A DNA stretch of 19,271 bases from Candidatus Omnitrophota bacterium (GCA_028717045.1 JAQUON010000012.1:1-19271); one strand, 5' to 3'. Counted from the first letter of the stretch, positions 7,063 through 13,821 are shown. A program made the numbers and translations. The notes: generated by a model not told the origin, from the sequence alone.

Positions 7063-7135
7063 GGGCCGCTAGCTCAATAGGTAGAGCAGGACCCTCTTAA
7101 GGTCAAGGTTCTTGGTTCGATTCCAAGGCGGCTCA
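7063..7135 (+). tRNA. tRNA-Lys (anticodon CTT)
   Basis: 73 nt. Acceptor GGGCCGC pairs with GCGGCTC (one G-U pair), the D-stem is GCTC/GAGC, the anticodon loop CTCTTAA gives anticodon CTT (reads AAG), and the T-arm is CTTGG-TTCGATT-CCAAG. The top anticodon-stem pair is a G-A mismatch. The discriminator is A and CCA is not encoded. It is the only complete copy among many partial ones in this region. Confidence 0.94.
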
Positions 7136-7222
7136 AAATTTTTTGCAGGTAGTTCTTTGGTAGGGCAAAAAATTTTGTACTTGGCGTTACCAAAATACCC
7201 AAATCTAGGTTTAAGCCAAGTA
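7134..7222 (+). repeat. Double-hairpin element 1 starting inside the tRNA-Lys 3' end
   Basis: Stem 1: CAAAATTTTTTGC (7134-7146) pairs perfectly with GCAAAAAATTTTG (7165-7177), 13 bp; its first two bases are the last two of the tRNA. Stem 2: TACTTGGC (7178-7185) pairs with GCCAAGTA (7215-7222), 8 bp, and its loop has TTACC and AGGTTTAA at the two ends, which could extend pairing. No T-run typical of a terminator follows stem 2. Confidence 0.75.
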
Positions 7223-7263
7223 CTATAATTATTGTTGTTTTTGTGATTAACGCGTGTGGTTCT

Positions 7264-7368
7264 CCCCGCTTCGCCCTTTTTAGTAGGATGTTATTGCCTT
7301 GGCGGGCTTCGGGGGATTAATTCGCACAGTGGCTTATGTTCGCTCGCTTTGCTTGCTCCATAAGTCAC
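7264..7368. repeat. Two further hairpins between the tRNA-Lys 3' end copies
   Basis: CCCCG-CTT-CGCC (7264-7275) faces GGCG-GG-CTT-CGGGG (7301-7314), two paired blocks around a CTT/CTT internal loop. GTGGCTTATG (7329-7338) pairs with CATAAGTCAC (7359-7368), 10 bp with one G-U pair. No gene is seen between 7136 and 7596. Confidence 0.55.
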
Positions 7369-7379
7369 GTGCTCATTAA

Positions 7380-7396
7380 GATTCCAAGGCGGCTCA
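7380..7396 (+). pseudogene. Detached copy of the tRNA-Lys 3' end
   Basis: Bases 7380-7399 repeat 7119-7138 exactly (20 bp: the 3' strand of the T-arm, the acceptor 3' strand, discriminator and AAA). The rest of a tRNA is absent, so it is a fragment. It is again followed at once by a hairpin. Confidence 0.85.
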
Positions 7397-7487
7397 AAAA
7401 TCTTTTGCGCTAGAATATTTTGCTGGCAAAAGATTTTTGTCCCTCGCGCTACCACAATTAAGTATTTTTATCGAGGTTAAGCGAGGG
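7395..7487 (+). repeat. Double-hairpin element 2 starting inside the tRNA-Lys 3' end copy
   Basis: Stem 1: CAAAAATCTTTTGC (7395-7408) pairs perfectly with GCAAAAGATTTTTG (7426-7439), 14 bp. Stem 2: CCCTCGC (7441-7447) pairs with GCGAGGG (7481-7487). Layout and loop ends (CTACC and AGGTTAA) match element 1, while both stems changed on both sides. The loop of stem 1 holds GCGCTAGAA overlapping the arm end (7407-7415), shared with the tRNA-Ser(TGA) trailer. Confidence 0.75.
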
Positions 7488-7502
7488 GCTATCGTTTGAC
7501 AA

Positions 7503-7561
7503 GGCAAAAAATTTTGTACTTGGCGTTACCAAAATACATAGATTTAGGTTTAAGCCCAATA
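7503..7561 (+). repeat. Third, partly decayed copy of the double-hairpin element
   Basis: Bases 7503-7537 repeat 7164-7198 exactly (35 bp). Stem 2 is damaged: TACTTGGC (7517-7524) faces GCCCAATA (7554-7561). The left half of the element and the tRNA fragment are missing. It ends about 35 bp before the archease gene. Confidence 0.7.
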
Positions 7562-7596
7562 CCAAGAGTATTGTTTCTACATATTGTATAAAGGCA

Positions 7597-8016
7597 ATGA
7601 AAAGAAATTACCAGCTTATCGAACACACCGCCGATATAGGGATGAAGGTAAAAGGCAGGGATCTTGAGAGCCTTTTCGTGAATGCGGCGAAAGCGATGTT
7701 TGAAATTATCGCCCAGCGTAAAAGTACTTCTAAGTCAAAATCAACTACCGTGCGGATCAAGCAGAATGCGGATAGTATCGATGAGCTTTTTATTAATTGG
7801 TTAAATGAGCTGCTTTCTTTAAGCGATGCCCGCGGGCTGATTTTTTTCGATTTTAAAATTAAATCAATTGATACCGTATCTATCAATGCGGATGTCTTCG
7901 GGAATACAGCAGCACAGTATAGGTTAAAAAGCGAGATCAAGGCAGCTACGTATCACCAGCTCAATCTTAAAAAAACAGATTCTTCCTGGGTAGCTGAGGT
8001 AATTTTTGATGTGTAG
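7597..8016 (+). CDS. Archease (RtcB ligase activator)
   Basis: 139 residues, the family's usual length. Signatures: YQLIEHTADIGMKVKGRDLE at the N-terminus with the metal-binding Asp13, DELFINWLNELL in the middle, then AATYHQLNL and the terminal VIFDV (Asp138, probably another metal ligand). Archease helps RtcB through guanylylation and multiple turnover. The presence of rtcB two genes downstream supports the call strongly. The ATG at 7597 has only a short AAGG before it. The gene starts right after the repeat region; no confident promoter is visible between the last repeat and the ATG. Confidence 0.93.
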   Translation: MKRNYQLIEHTADIGMKVKGRDLESLFVNAAKAMFEIIAQRKSTSKSKSTTVRIKQNADSIDELFINWLNELLSLSDARGLIFFDFKIKSIDTVSINADVFGNTAAQYRLKSEIKAATYHQLNLKKTDSSWVAEVIFDV

Positions 8017-8041
8017 GTTAAAAATAGGAGGAGGTGGGTAT

Positions 8042-9457
8042 ATGAAGAAGATCTTCTTGTTCCTCTTGGCCATTTCCCTTTTGTCTTTCCATTTTGCCAA
8101 TGCGCAAGGCAAAGAGGGGGTGGAGCTTACCGTATATAATCAGAACTTCGGTTTAGTCAAAGACAGGCGGATGCTTGAACTGAAAAAAGGAATAAATGAC
8201 ATCCGGTTTACGGATGTAGCTGCCTTAATCGAGCCGACTTCCGTGCATTTCAAATCCCTTACCGACCTCTTAGGATGCGTTATCCAAGAGCAGAACTATG
8301 AATATGATCTGGTAAATGCTTATAAATTACTCAGTAAATACATAGACAAAAAAATCAAAATTATTACCAAAGACGATAAGGTCTACGAAGGCATTTTAAT
8401 GAGCTATGACGGTGAGAATATCGTGATTGCCTCTGACAGGGGATTGAGCATGATCAGGCGCCAGGAGAATATCCGCGAGATCTCTTTTCCCGAGTTGCCT
8501 GAAGGCCTGATTACCAAGCCTACGCTCATATGGGAAATTGCCAATAACAGGGGTGGAAAGCATTTGACCGAGGTCTCTTATCTGACCAGGGGGATTAACT
8601 GGAATGCGGACTACGTGGCGGTAGTTGATAAAGACGATAAAAATATCGATTTGTCCGGCTGGGTCACTATAGATAACCGTAGCGGCGCTGCCTATAAAGA
8701 TGCAAGCCTTAAGCTTATTGCCGGAGACGTGCGCCGGGTTGAGGAAGAAAAATTCGACAGGGGAGGCGCAAGCAGGATGATGGCCAAAGAGGCGGACGTT
8801 TCGCAATTCCAGGAAAAGGCATTTTTTGAATATCACATGTATACACTGCAACGCAGGACTACCGTCAAAGAGAATCAAACTAAACAAATCTCCTTGCTCA
8901 GCGCCAACAGTATCCCGGTCAAAAAACTCTTTATTTATGACCCGGTAGAGTATTATGGCTGGAACTGGTATTATTACGAGAATAACCAGACTACCAAGCA
9001 GCAAAAGATAAAGGTCAAGATAGAGCTGAATAACAGTAAGCAGAACAAACTCGGCATGCCTTTGCCGAAGGGCAAGGTCAAGGTCTATAAAGAGGATGCA
9101 GACGGCAGCTTGCAGTTCATCGGAGAAGATAAGATTGACCATACCCCTAAAGACGAGATTGTAAGGTTGTATTTGGGCGATGCGTTTGACGTCGTGGGAG
9201 AGCGCAAGAAAATGAATTACCGCGAAGACCATGCAGCCCGTTGGGCCGAGGAGAGCTTTGAAATATCCCTGCGTAACCACAAGGAGACGGACATCGAGGT
9301 CAACGTCATAGAGCATATGTGGCGTTATATAAACTGGAAGATCGTTTCCAAAACCCACGAATTTACAAAAAAAGACGCCCAGACAATAGAATTCAAGGTC
9401 CCCGTGCCTAAAAACGGAGAGACTACGGTTAAGTATACGGTAAAGTATTGGTGGTAA
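8042..9457 (+). CDS. Secreted DUF4139 domain protein
   Basis: 471 residues from ATG 8042, chosen because AGGAGGAGGTG lies just before it and a signal peptide then starts exactly at the N-terminus (MKKIFLFLLAISLLSFHFANA, cleavage likely after Ala21). The N-terminal part (VELTVYNQNFGLVKDRR) and the central WEIANNRGGKHLTEVSYLTR, WNADYVAVVD, LSGWVTIDNRSGAAYKDASL, KLIAGDVRRV run are typical of DUF4139. The C-terminus (KNGETTVKYTVKYWW) is the usual closing strand. The family is predicted to be beta-rich and exported; its function is unknown. It sits between archease (25 bp) and rtcB (5 bp), an unexpected place for an exported protein. Confidence 0.9.
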   Translation: MKKIFLFLLAISLLSFHFANAQGKEGVELTVYNQNFGLVKDRRMLELKKGINDIRFTDVAALIEPTSVHFKSLTDLLGCVIQEQNYEYDLVNAYKLLSKYIDKKIKIITKDDKVYEGILMSYDGENIVIASDRGLSMIRRQENIREISFPELPEGLITKPTLIWEIANNRGGKHLTEVSYLTRGINWNADYVAVVDKDDKNIDLSGWVTIDNRSGAAYKDASLKLIAGDVRRVEEEKFDRGGASRMMAKEADVSQFQEKAFFEYHMYTLQRRTTVKENQTKQISLLSANSIPVKKLFIYDPVEYYGWNWYYYENNQTTKQQKIKVKIELNNSKQNKLGMPLPKGKVKVYKEDADGSLQFIGEDKIDHTPKDEIVRLYLGDAFDVVGERKKMNYREDHAARWAEESFEISLRNHKETDIEVNVIEHMWRYINWKIVSKTHEFTKKDAQTIEFKVPVPKNGETTVKYTVKYWW

Positions 9458-9462
9458 TGTAG

Positions 9463-10923
9463 ATGTCTGAGATCTGGCAAGGCTCTTTGGAAAAAATAGA
9501 CGAATGCCGTTTTCGTATCCCTCAGTCTTATAAGGCAGGGATGCGCGTGCCGGGCATAATCTATACGGACGAGAAATTGTTAAAGGACATCCGCCAGGAC
9601 AAGTCGCTTGAGCAGGTTGCCAATGTCGCGTTCCTACCGGGCATAGTAAAGGCGTCACTTGCCATGCCTGATATCCACTGGGGATACGGATTCCCAATCG
9701 GCGGAGTTGCGGCTACCGACGTAGAAAACGAAGGCGTGATTTCTCCCGGCGGAGTCGGTTTTGACATCAATTGCGGAGTCAGATTAGTAAAGACAGATTT
9801 GACCTATGATGACATAAAAAATCGGATTAAAGATTTGGCTGCGAGGTTGTTTTCGGATGTCCCTGCAGGCGTGGGCTCAAGAGGGGACATCAGGGTAAGC
9901 GCACGAGAAGAAAAAGAAATACTGGTGAAAGGGGCCTGCTGGGCGGTTGAAAAGGGCTTCGGCATAGAGGAGGACCTGGAATGCACCGAAGAAAACGGTG
10001 CAATGGCAGGCGCTGACCCTGGCGCGGTATCTGATCGGGCATACGAAAGAGGAAAAGCGCAATCAGGTACGCTTGGCTCAGGGAACCACTTCTTGGAAAT
10101 TCAGGTCATTGACCAGCTGTATGATGCCGGGGTATGTGACGCGCTGGGGTTATTCGAAGGCCAGGTAACCGTGATGATTCATTCCGGCTCCCGCGGCCTC
10201 GGGTATCAGATCTGCGATGATTATGTAAGAAACATGGTGCATTGCCTGCAGAAATACAATATCAAGGTGCCTGACAGACAGCTTGCGTGTGCCCCCGTGG
10301 ATTCTCCCGAAGGAAAAAGTTACCTTGGGGCGATGCGTTGTGCAGCAAACTATGCCTGGGCAAACAGGCAATGCCTTATGCATCTTACGCGCCTGGCTTT
10401 TGAAAAAGTACTGGGAAAGCACTGGGAGAAGTTAGGCATGCGGCTTATATACGACGTAGCACACAACATCGCAAAAATCGAAACACACACGGTTGACGGA
10501 AAAGAAAAGAAAGTATGCGTGCACCGCAAGGGGGCGACCCGGGCCTTTGCTCCCGGCCATCCGGCGCTGCCTGAGCGCTACAAAAAAACCGGCCAGCCTG
10601 TCATTATCCCCGGGGATATGGGGAGGAATTCTTACCTGCTTGTCGGCACCCAGAAAGCTATGGATGAGACGTTCGGCAGCACCTGTCACGGCGCTGGAAG
10701 GGTAAAATCAAGGACAGAGGCAACAAGGACCGTTGATGTGAATGTATTGCTGAAAGGACTTGCCGCGAAAGGAATCACGGTATTGGCTTCTGGAAAAGGG
10801 ACAATTGCCGAAGAGGCGCCAGAGGCGTATAAAGACGTAAACGATGTAGTTAAGGTTGCGCATAATGCAGGCATTGCCAAGCGGGTCTGCAGGATGAGGC
10901 CCCTGGGCGTTATTAAGGGCTGA
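9463..10923 (+). CDS. rtcB: RNA-splicing ligase RtcB
   Basis: 486 residues, close to the archaeal and long bacterial forms (about 480). It joins RNA 2',3'-cyclic phosphate or 3'-phosphate ends to 5'-OH ends with GTP and Mn2+. Metal and active-site residues are visible: Asp101 and Cys104 (FDINCGVR), His209 (SGNHFLE), His240 (HSGSRGLG), a His in YDVAHNIAK, and His409 in STCHGAGR, the expected guanylated histidine. HRKGATRAF and GDMGRNSYLLVGT are also conserved. The ATG lies 5 bp after the DUF4139 stop, with only weak ribosome-binding potential, which suggests coupling. With archease upstream it forms a complete ligase system. Confidence 0.97.
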   Translation: MSEIWQGSLEKIDECRFRIPQSYKAGMRVPGIIYTDEKLLKDIRQDKSLEQVANVAFLPGIVKASLAMPDIHWGYGFPIGGVAATDVENEGVISPGGVGFDINCGVRLVKTDLTYDDIKNRIKDLAARLFSDVPAGVGSRGDIRVSAREEKEILVKGACWAVEKGFGIEEDLECTEENGAMAGADPGAVSDRAYERGKAQSGTLGSGNHFLEIQVIDQLYDAGVCDALGLFEGQVTVMIHSGSRGLGYQICDDYVRNMVHCLQKYNIKVPDRQLACAPVDSPEGKSYLGAMRCAANYAWANRQCLMHLTRLAFEKVLGKHWEKLGMRLIYDVAHNIAKIETHTVDGKEKKVCVHRKGATRAFAPGHPALPERYKKTGQPVIIPGDMGRNSYLLVGTQKAMDETFGSTCHGAGRVKSRTEATRTVDVNVLLKGLAAKGITVLASGKGTIAEEAPEAYKDVNDVVKVAHNAGIAKRVCRMRPLGVIKG

Positions 10924-10934
10924 AAGGATACGAT

Positions 10935-12203
10935 ATGTTGGATATCAAATTTATCCGGGAAAATGCAGAAACGGTACGCCGCTCACTTACGCATAGGAAT
11001 ATCAAATTAGATATTCAGGCAGTCCTTACGCTTGATGCAAAAAAGCGAAAGATTCTGGTAGGGCTGGAAGAGTTAAGGGCCCGGAAAAACAAAGCCAACG
11101 ATGAAATAAGCTCTTTGCTGAAGGCGAAGAAAAACGCCAAAGAAAAAATAGCATCAATGAAGGCAATTTCGGTTGATATAGACACGCTTGAAGATACCCT
11201 GAAAGAAGTAGATATGGACTTAGGCCGGCAATTGCTTGTTATTCCCAATATTCCTCATGAGTCGGTTCCGGTCGGAGACGCTTCCAAGAACATAGTTGTG
11301 CGTAGCTGGGGCCAGCCGCGGCAGTTTGACTTTAAGCCGGCTACCCATATTGAATTAAGCCAAAACCTCGATATTATCGACTTTGGCCGTGCGGCAAAAA
11401 TCTCCGGTTCAAACTTTGTGCTTTATAAAGGGTGGGGAGCAAGGCTTGAGCGGGCAATGGTTAATTTCATGCTCGATTTGCATGTGCATGCACACGGGTA
11501 TACCGAGGCATCTGTGCCGTTTTTGGTCAACCGCCGGGCAATGACCGGCACAGGGCAGCTCCCGAAGATGGAAGAGGATATGTACAGGCTTAAAGACGAA
11601 GACCTCTTTTTGATCCCTACGGCAGAGGTCCCCCTGACTAATATTTATGGGGATGAAATATTGGAAGAAAAAGACCTGCCTGTGTATTTGGCTGCGTACA
11701 GTGCCTGTTTCAGGAGAGAAGCAGGTTCTTACGGGAAAGATACTAAGGGCCTGATCCGCGTGCATCAGTTTGATAAGGTGGAAATGGTAAAGTTTGTGGC
11801 TCCCGAGGCTTCATATGAAGAATTGGAGAAGCTCCTTGGCAACGCTGAGAAAGTCTTGCAGTTACTGGGATTGCCTTACAGGGTAGTAGCGTTATCCACG
11901 CAGGACTTAAGTTTTGCGGCAAGCAAATGCTATGACCTTGAAGCTTATTCGGCAGGGCTGGATAAGTGGCTTGAGGTTTCAAGTTGCAGCAATTTTGAGG
12001 GTTTTCAGGCGCGCAGGGCAAATATCCGGTTTCGCAGAGCAGATACCAAAAAAGTCGAATTTGTCCATACGCTCAACGGCTCAGGGGTGGCGATGGCCAG
12101 GACCATGATCGCCCTGCTTGAGAATAACCAGCTCAAAGACGGCTCTATCGTTATTCCGGAGCCTTTACGTCCTTACTTAGATGGGAAAGAAAGAATCCCC
12201 TAA
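10935..12203 (+). CDS. serS: Seryl-tRNA synthetase
   Basis: 422 residues, typical bacterial length. The N-terminus MLDIKFIRENAETVRRSL leads into the long antiparallel coiled coil (about residues 30-105) that holds the long variable arm of tRNA-Ser. Class II motif 2 is FRREAGSYGKDTKGLIRVHQF (from residue 259) and motif 3 is NGSGVAMARTMIALLEN (from residue 381). TAEVPLTN is the serine-site TxE motif. AAAGGA precedes the ATG. The gene is 11 bp after rtcB and overlaps the next gene by 23 bp. Four tRNA-Ser genes follow within 3 kb. Confidence 0.98.
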   Translation: MLDIKFIRENAETVRRSLTHRNIKLDIQAVLTLDAKKRKILVGLEELRARKNKANDEISSLLKAKKNAKEKIASMKAISVDIDTLEDTLKEVDMDLGRQLLVIPNIPHESVPVGDASKNIVVRSWGQPRQFDFKPATHIELSQNLDIIDFGRAAKISGSNFVLYKGWGARLERAMVNFMLDLHVHAHGYTEASVPFLVNRRAMTGTGQLPKMEEDMYRLKDEDLFLIPTAEVPLTNIYGDEILEEKDLPVYLAAYSACFRREAGSYGKDTKGLIRVHQFDKVEMVKFVAPEASYEELEKLLGNAEKVLQLLGLPYRVVALSTQDLSFAASKCYDLEAYSAGLDKWLEVSSCSNFEGFQARRANIRFRRADTKKVEFVHTLNGSGVAMARTMIALLENNQLKDGSIVIPEPLRPYLDGKERIP

Positions 12204-12897
12204 AAAACCGCTCAACAATACCGGCAGCGCCGCCGGACAGGATGCAGCTTCATTCGGCAATGAGGGCATAAAACCGAAGCTGTCAGGCCTGACAGATAAG
12301 CTCCTTTCTGTGGTTAAATTGATTTTAGGCTTGTGTTTTCTTGCGTTTGTGTATTCTTCGACCGTGTCCTTGTCTGCGGAATCAAAAGTTATTGATCCTG
12401 CGGTAATGGGCTTTTTCTGGGCAGGGATAGCCAGTTTTACTATCATCCACCTTTTTGTGTTTGAGGCGGCGGAAATTTATAGGCGGGGGCAGAAGCTGCT
12501 TGAAACTGTGTTTAAGTTTTTCGCTCCTTTCGTAAAGATAGCGCCGTTTCTTCTGCCTATTTATGCGATTATTATTTTCCTTATATATTGGCCGTTGTCG
12601 TACCTTATCCGCTCTGTCGTTGCGCTGCGCTATTTTATGTTCCTTTTTGGGTTTGCCATGGCTTTTCATCTTGTATTCAGCGCCAAGGTACTTCGCGGAA
12701 GGCAGAGCGATTTTTTAAAATCGCATTACATCTTTGGTTTTTCATTTCTCTATATTGTGAACATTGTAGTGATAGCATTCTGTTTCAATTTGATTTTTGC
12801 CGATTTCTCTTTCGTAAATTTCTTCAATAATGCCTTTCAGGTTACCGGCGAAATCGTATTTGCCGTATTCAGACAGCTTTTTATGCCGCAGAAATAA
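12181..12897 (+). CDS. Multi-pass membrane protein of unknown function
   Basis: 238 residues. A polar N-terminus (about 38 residues, Lys- and Asn-rich) is followed by hydrophobic segments near 42-62, 75-95, 118-142, 147-165, 180-207 and perhaps 208-230, so five to six membrane spans. I recognise no family. The start codon lies within the end of serS and has no clear ribosome-binding site, so translation is probably coupled to serS. tRNA-Ser(TGA) starts 34 bp after the stop, with no terminator between, so it may be on the same transcript. Confidence 0.7.
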   Translation: MGKKESPKKPLNNTGSAAGQDAASFGNEGIKPKLSGLTDKLLSVVKLILGLCFLAFVYSSTVSLSAESKVIDPAVMGFFWAGIASFTIIHLFVFEAAEIYRRGQKLLETVFKFFAPFVKIAPFLLPIYAIIIFLIYWPLSYLIRSVVALRYFMFLFGFAMAFHLVFSAKVLRGRQSDFLKSHYIFGFSFLYIVNIVVIAFCFNLIFADFSFVNFFNNAFQVTGEIVFAVFRQLFMPQK

Positions 12898-12931
12898 TAG
12901 TTGCGTGGGGCGCACTGGTCTTATCGAGCTT

Positions 12932-13021
12932 GGTGGGGTGGCTGAGTGGTCGAAAGCGCTTGTCTTGAAAACAAGTGAGGGCGTAAGTCCTCCGTGAGTT
13001 CAAATCTCACCCCCACCGCCA
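12932..13021 (+). tRNA. tRNA-Ser (anticodon TGA), CCA encoded
   Basis: 90 nt with CCA. Acceptor GGTGGGG pairs with CCCCACC, the anticodon stem CTTGT/ACAAG holds loop CTTGAAA (anticodon TGA, reads TCA), there is a long variable arm (GAGGGCGTAAGTCCTC), and the T-arm is GTGAG-TTCAAAT-CTCAC. The discriminator is G and bases 13019-13021 are CCA, unlike the other tRNAs in this window. Confidence 0.96.
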
Positions 13022-13072
13022 GACTTCGCGCTAGAAATTTACAGCCAAGAGCCCTGATGCGCTTCGTCTGGC
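13018..13072 (+). repeat. Hairpin starting inside the tRNA-Ser(TGA) 3' end
   Basis: GCCAGAC (13018-13024) pairs with GTCTGGC (13066-13072); after a TTC/TTC internal loop, GCGC (13028-13031) pairs with GCGC (13059-13062). The first four bases are the discriminator and CCA of the tRNA. The right end lies 23 bp before the nuclease start codon. Confidence 0.7.
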
Positions 13073-13094
13073 TTTGTTGCTACGGGGACAAGAC

Positions 13095-13343
13095 ATGTGG
13101 TTCGTATATGTGCTTACAAGCGAACGCCATCCTAAATATGTGTATATTGGTTTTACAGGGAATGTACTAAGGCGGTTTAAGGAACACAGCGCTCAAAATA
13201 GTAAACTTGCGAGCGCGCCATATCAGCCGTTGAAGCTTGCAGGATATATTGCAGTAGTTAAAAAGGATATAGCTGTTGAATTAGAGCGCTATTTGAAAAG
13301 CGGTTCAGGAAAAGCATTTTTGCACAAACGGATATTGAACTGA
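13095..13343 (+). CDS. Small GIY-YIG nuclease domain protein
   Basis: 82 residues from ATG 13095; the frame extends 7 codons upstream to 13074, but GGGGA 7 bp before 13095 and the family N-terminus MWFVYVLTS support the later start. It shows the VYV and YIG elements of the GIY-YIG fold (FVYVLTSERHPKYVYIGFTG), the helix with the catalytic-type Arg (VLRRFKEH) and the late Glu (AVELERYLKSGSG). It is one domain without a DNA-binding extension, like UPF0213/YhbQ proteins. These are often annotated as excinuclease-like or homing-type nucleases with little biochemistry. Its position between two tRNA-Ser 3' ends suggests an association with a tRNA-targeting element. Confidence 0.85.
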   Translation: MWFVYVLTSERHPKYVYIGFTGNVLRRFKEHSAQNSKLASAPYQPLKLAGYIAVVKKDIAVELERYLKSGSGKAFLHKRILN

Positions 13344-13405
13344 ACAGGAAGAGTGGGTGGACTTTAAGCCTGGCGAAGCCCGTAAGTATTGTTTAATTCA
13401 ATTCT

Positions 13406-13436
13406 AGGGCGTAGACAGGCTCACCCCCACCGCCAG
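13406..13436 (+). pseudogene. Shortened copy of the tRNA-Ser(TGA) 3' half
   Basis: AGGGCGTA (variable arm) and the 17-nt 3' end including CCA are retained, but the 20 nt between them are replaced by GACAGG, so the T-arm is lost and no tRNA can form. It lies 12 bp before tRNA-Ser(CGA). Confidence 0.75.
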
Positions 13437-13447
13437 TAGTAAAGACG

Positions 13448-13533
13448 GGAGGCGTGGCTCGAGTGGTTGAAGGCGATCGTCTCGAAAGCGATTATCCCGC
13501 AAGGGATCGGAGGTTCGAATCCTCCCGCCTCCG
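13448..13533 (+). tRNA. tRNA-Ser (anticodon CGA)
   Basis: 86 nt. Acceptor GGAGGCG pairs with CGCCTCC, the anticodon loop is CTCGAAA (anticodon CGA, reads TCG), the variable arm is long (ATCCCGCAAGGGAT) and the T-arm is GGAGG-TTCGAAT-CCTCC. The discriminator is G and CCA is not encoded. A short stem AGGAATG/CGTTCCT follows about 20 nt downstream. Confidence 0.95.
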
Positions 13534-13629
13534 TTTATATCTGGCAGGAATGTTTCGGTAAAACGCGTTCCTACCGGTAGCTGTATAGTGAATTTTGCTT
13601 TGTATTTTTGTGCGGAGACATTATAATAG

Positions 13630-13716
13630 GGAGAGGTGCGAGAGCGGTTGAATCGGCATGCCTGGAGAGCATGTGTAGTCGTAAGGCTACCCAGGGTTCG
13701 AATCCCTGCCTCTCCG
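13630..13716 (+). tRNA. tRNA-Ser (anticodon GGA)
   Basis: 87 nt. Acceptor GGAGAGG pairs with CCTCTCC, the anticodon stem CATGC/GCATG holds loop CTGGAGA (anticodon GGA, reads TCC/TCT), there is a long variable arm (GTAGTCGTAAGGCTAC) and the T-arm is CAGGG-TTCGAAT-CCCTG. The discriminator is G and CCA is not encoded. Its 3' half is identical to that of tRNA-Ser(GCT). Confidence 0.96.
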
Positions 13717-13798
13717 ATAAAATTTTCCGACAAGGAAAATTTTATCGGCACCAACGCGACCGTGGCCGAGCGACAAGCGAGGCAGGGAGCGATGGTGC
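13714..13798 (+). repeat. GACAA-loop hairpin element starting inside the tRNA-Ser(GGA) 3' end
   Basis: CCGATAAAATTTTCC (13714-13728) pairs perfectly over 15 bp with 13734-13748, capped by GACAA; the first three bases are the end of the tRNA. Next, GCACCA (13748-13753) pairs with TGGTGC (13793-13798) and encloses a smaller hairpin, GCC-GA-GC around GACAA and GC-GA-GGC (about 13765-13783). The first hairpin could act as a terminator, although no free T-run follows it. Confidence 0.8.
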
Positions 13799-13821
13799 TA
13801 GCACCACGAAACATGGCGGAT

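Larger units (their letters stand above)
13006..13436 (+). mobile_element. Candidate mini-element: GIY-YIG gene between two copies of the tRNA-Ser(TGA) 3' end
   Basis: CTCACCCCCACCGCCAG occurs at the true tRNA end (13006-13022) and again at 13420-13436, 414 bp away. The second copy is preceded by AGGGCGTA (13406-13413), which also occurs in the tRNA variable arm (12978-12985), so it is a shortened tRNA 3' half. Between them are a hairpin and one ORF for a GIY-YIG endonuclease. The segment shares GCGCTAGAA (13028-13036) with the tRNA-Lys trailer at 7407-7415. The repeats are direct observation; that the segment was mobile is inference. Confidence 0.45.

Noticed and set aside
7119..7399. attL/attR sites of an integrase-type genomic island at tRNA-Lys
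   Set aside because: The direct repeats fit the idea, but the 261-bp interval holds no integrase or any gene, and the same hairpin follows both copies, so a different small element is more likely.
7496..7501. TTGACA upstream of archease as a promoter
   Set aside because: No acceptable -10 box at 16-18 bp; the following bases belong to the repeated element.
8396..9697. A 433-codon open frame on the minus strand opposite the DUF4139 gene and rtcB start
   Set aside because: Both + strand genes there have clear family motifs; the minus frame has no recognisable domain and crosses a gene boundary, so it is a shadow.
13622..13627. TATAAT just before tRNA-Ser(GGA) as a promoter
   Set aside because: It ends 2 bp before the mature tRNA, so transcription would start inside the tRNA, and no -35 box sits at 16-18 bp.
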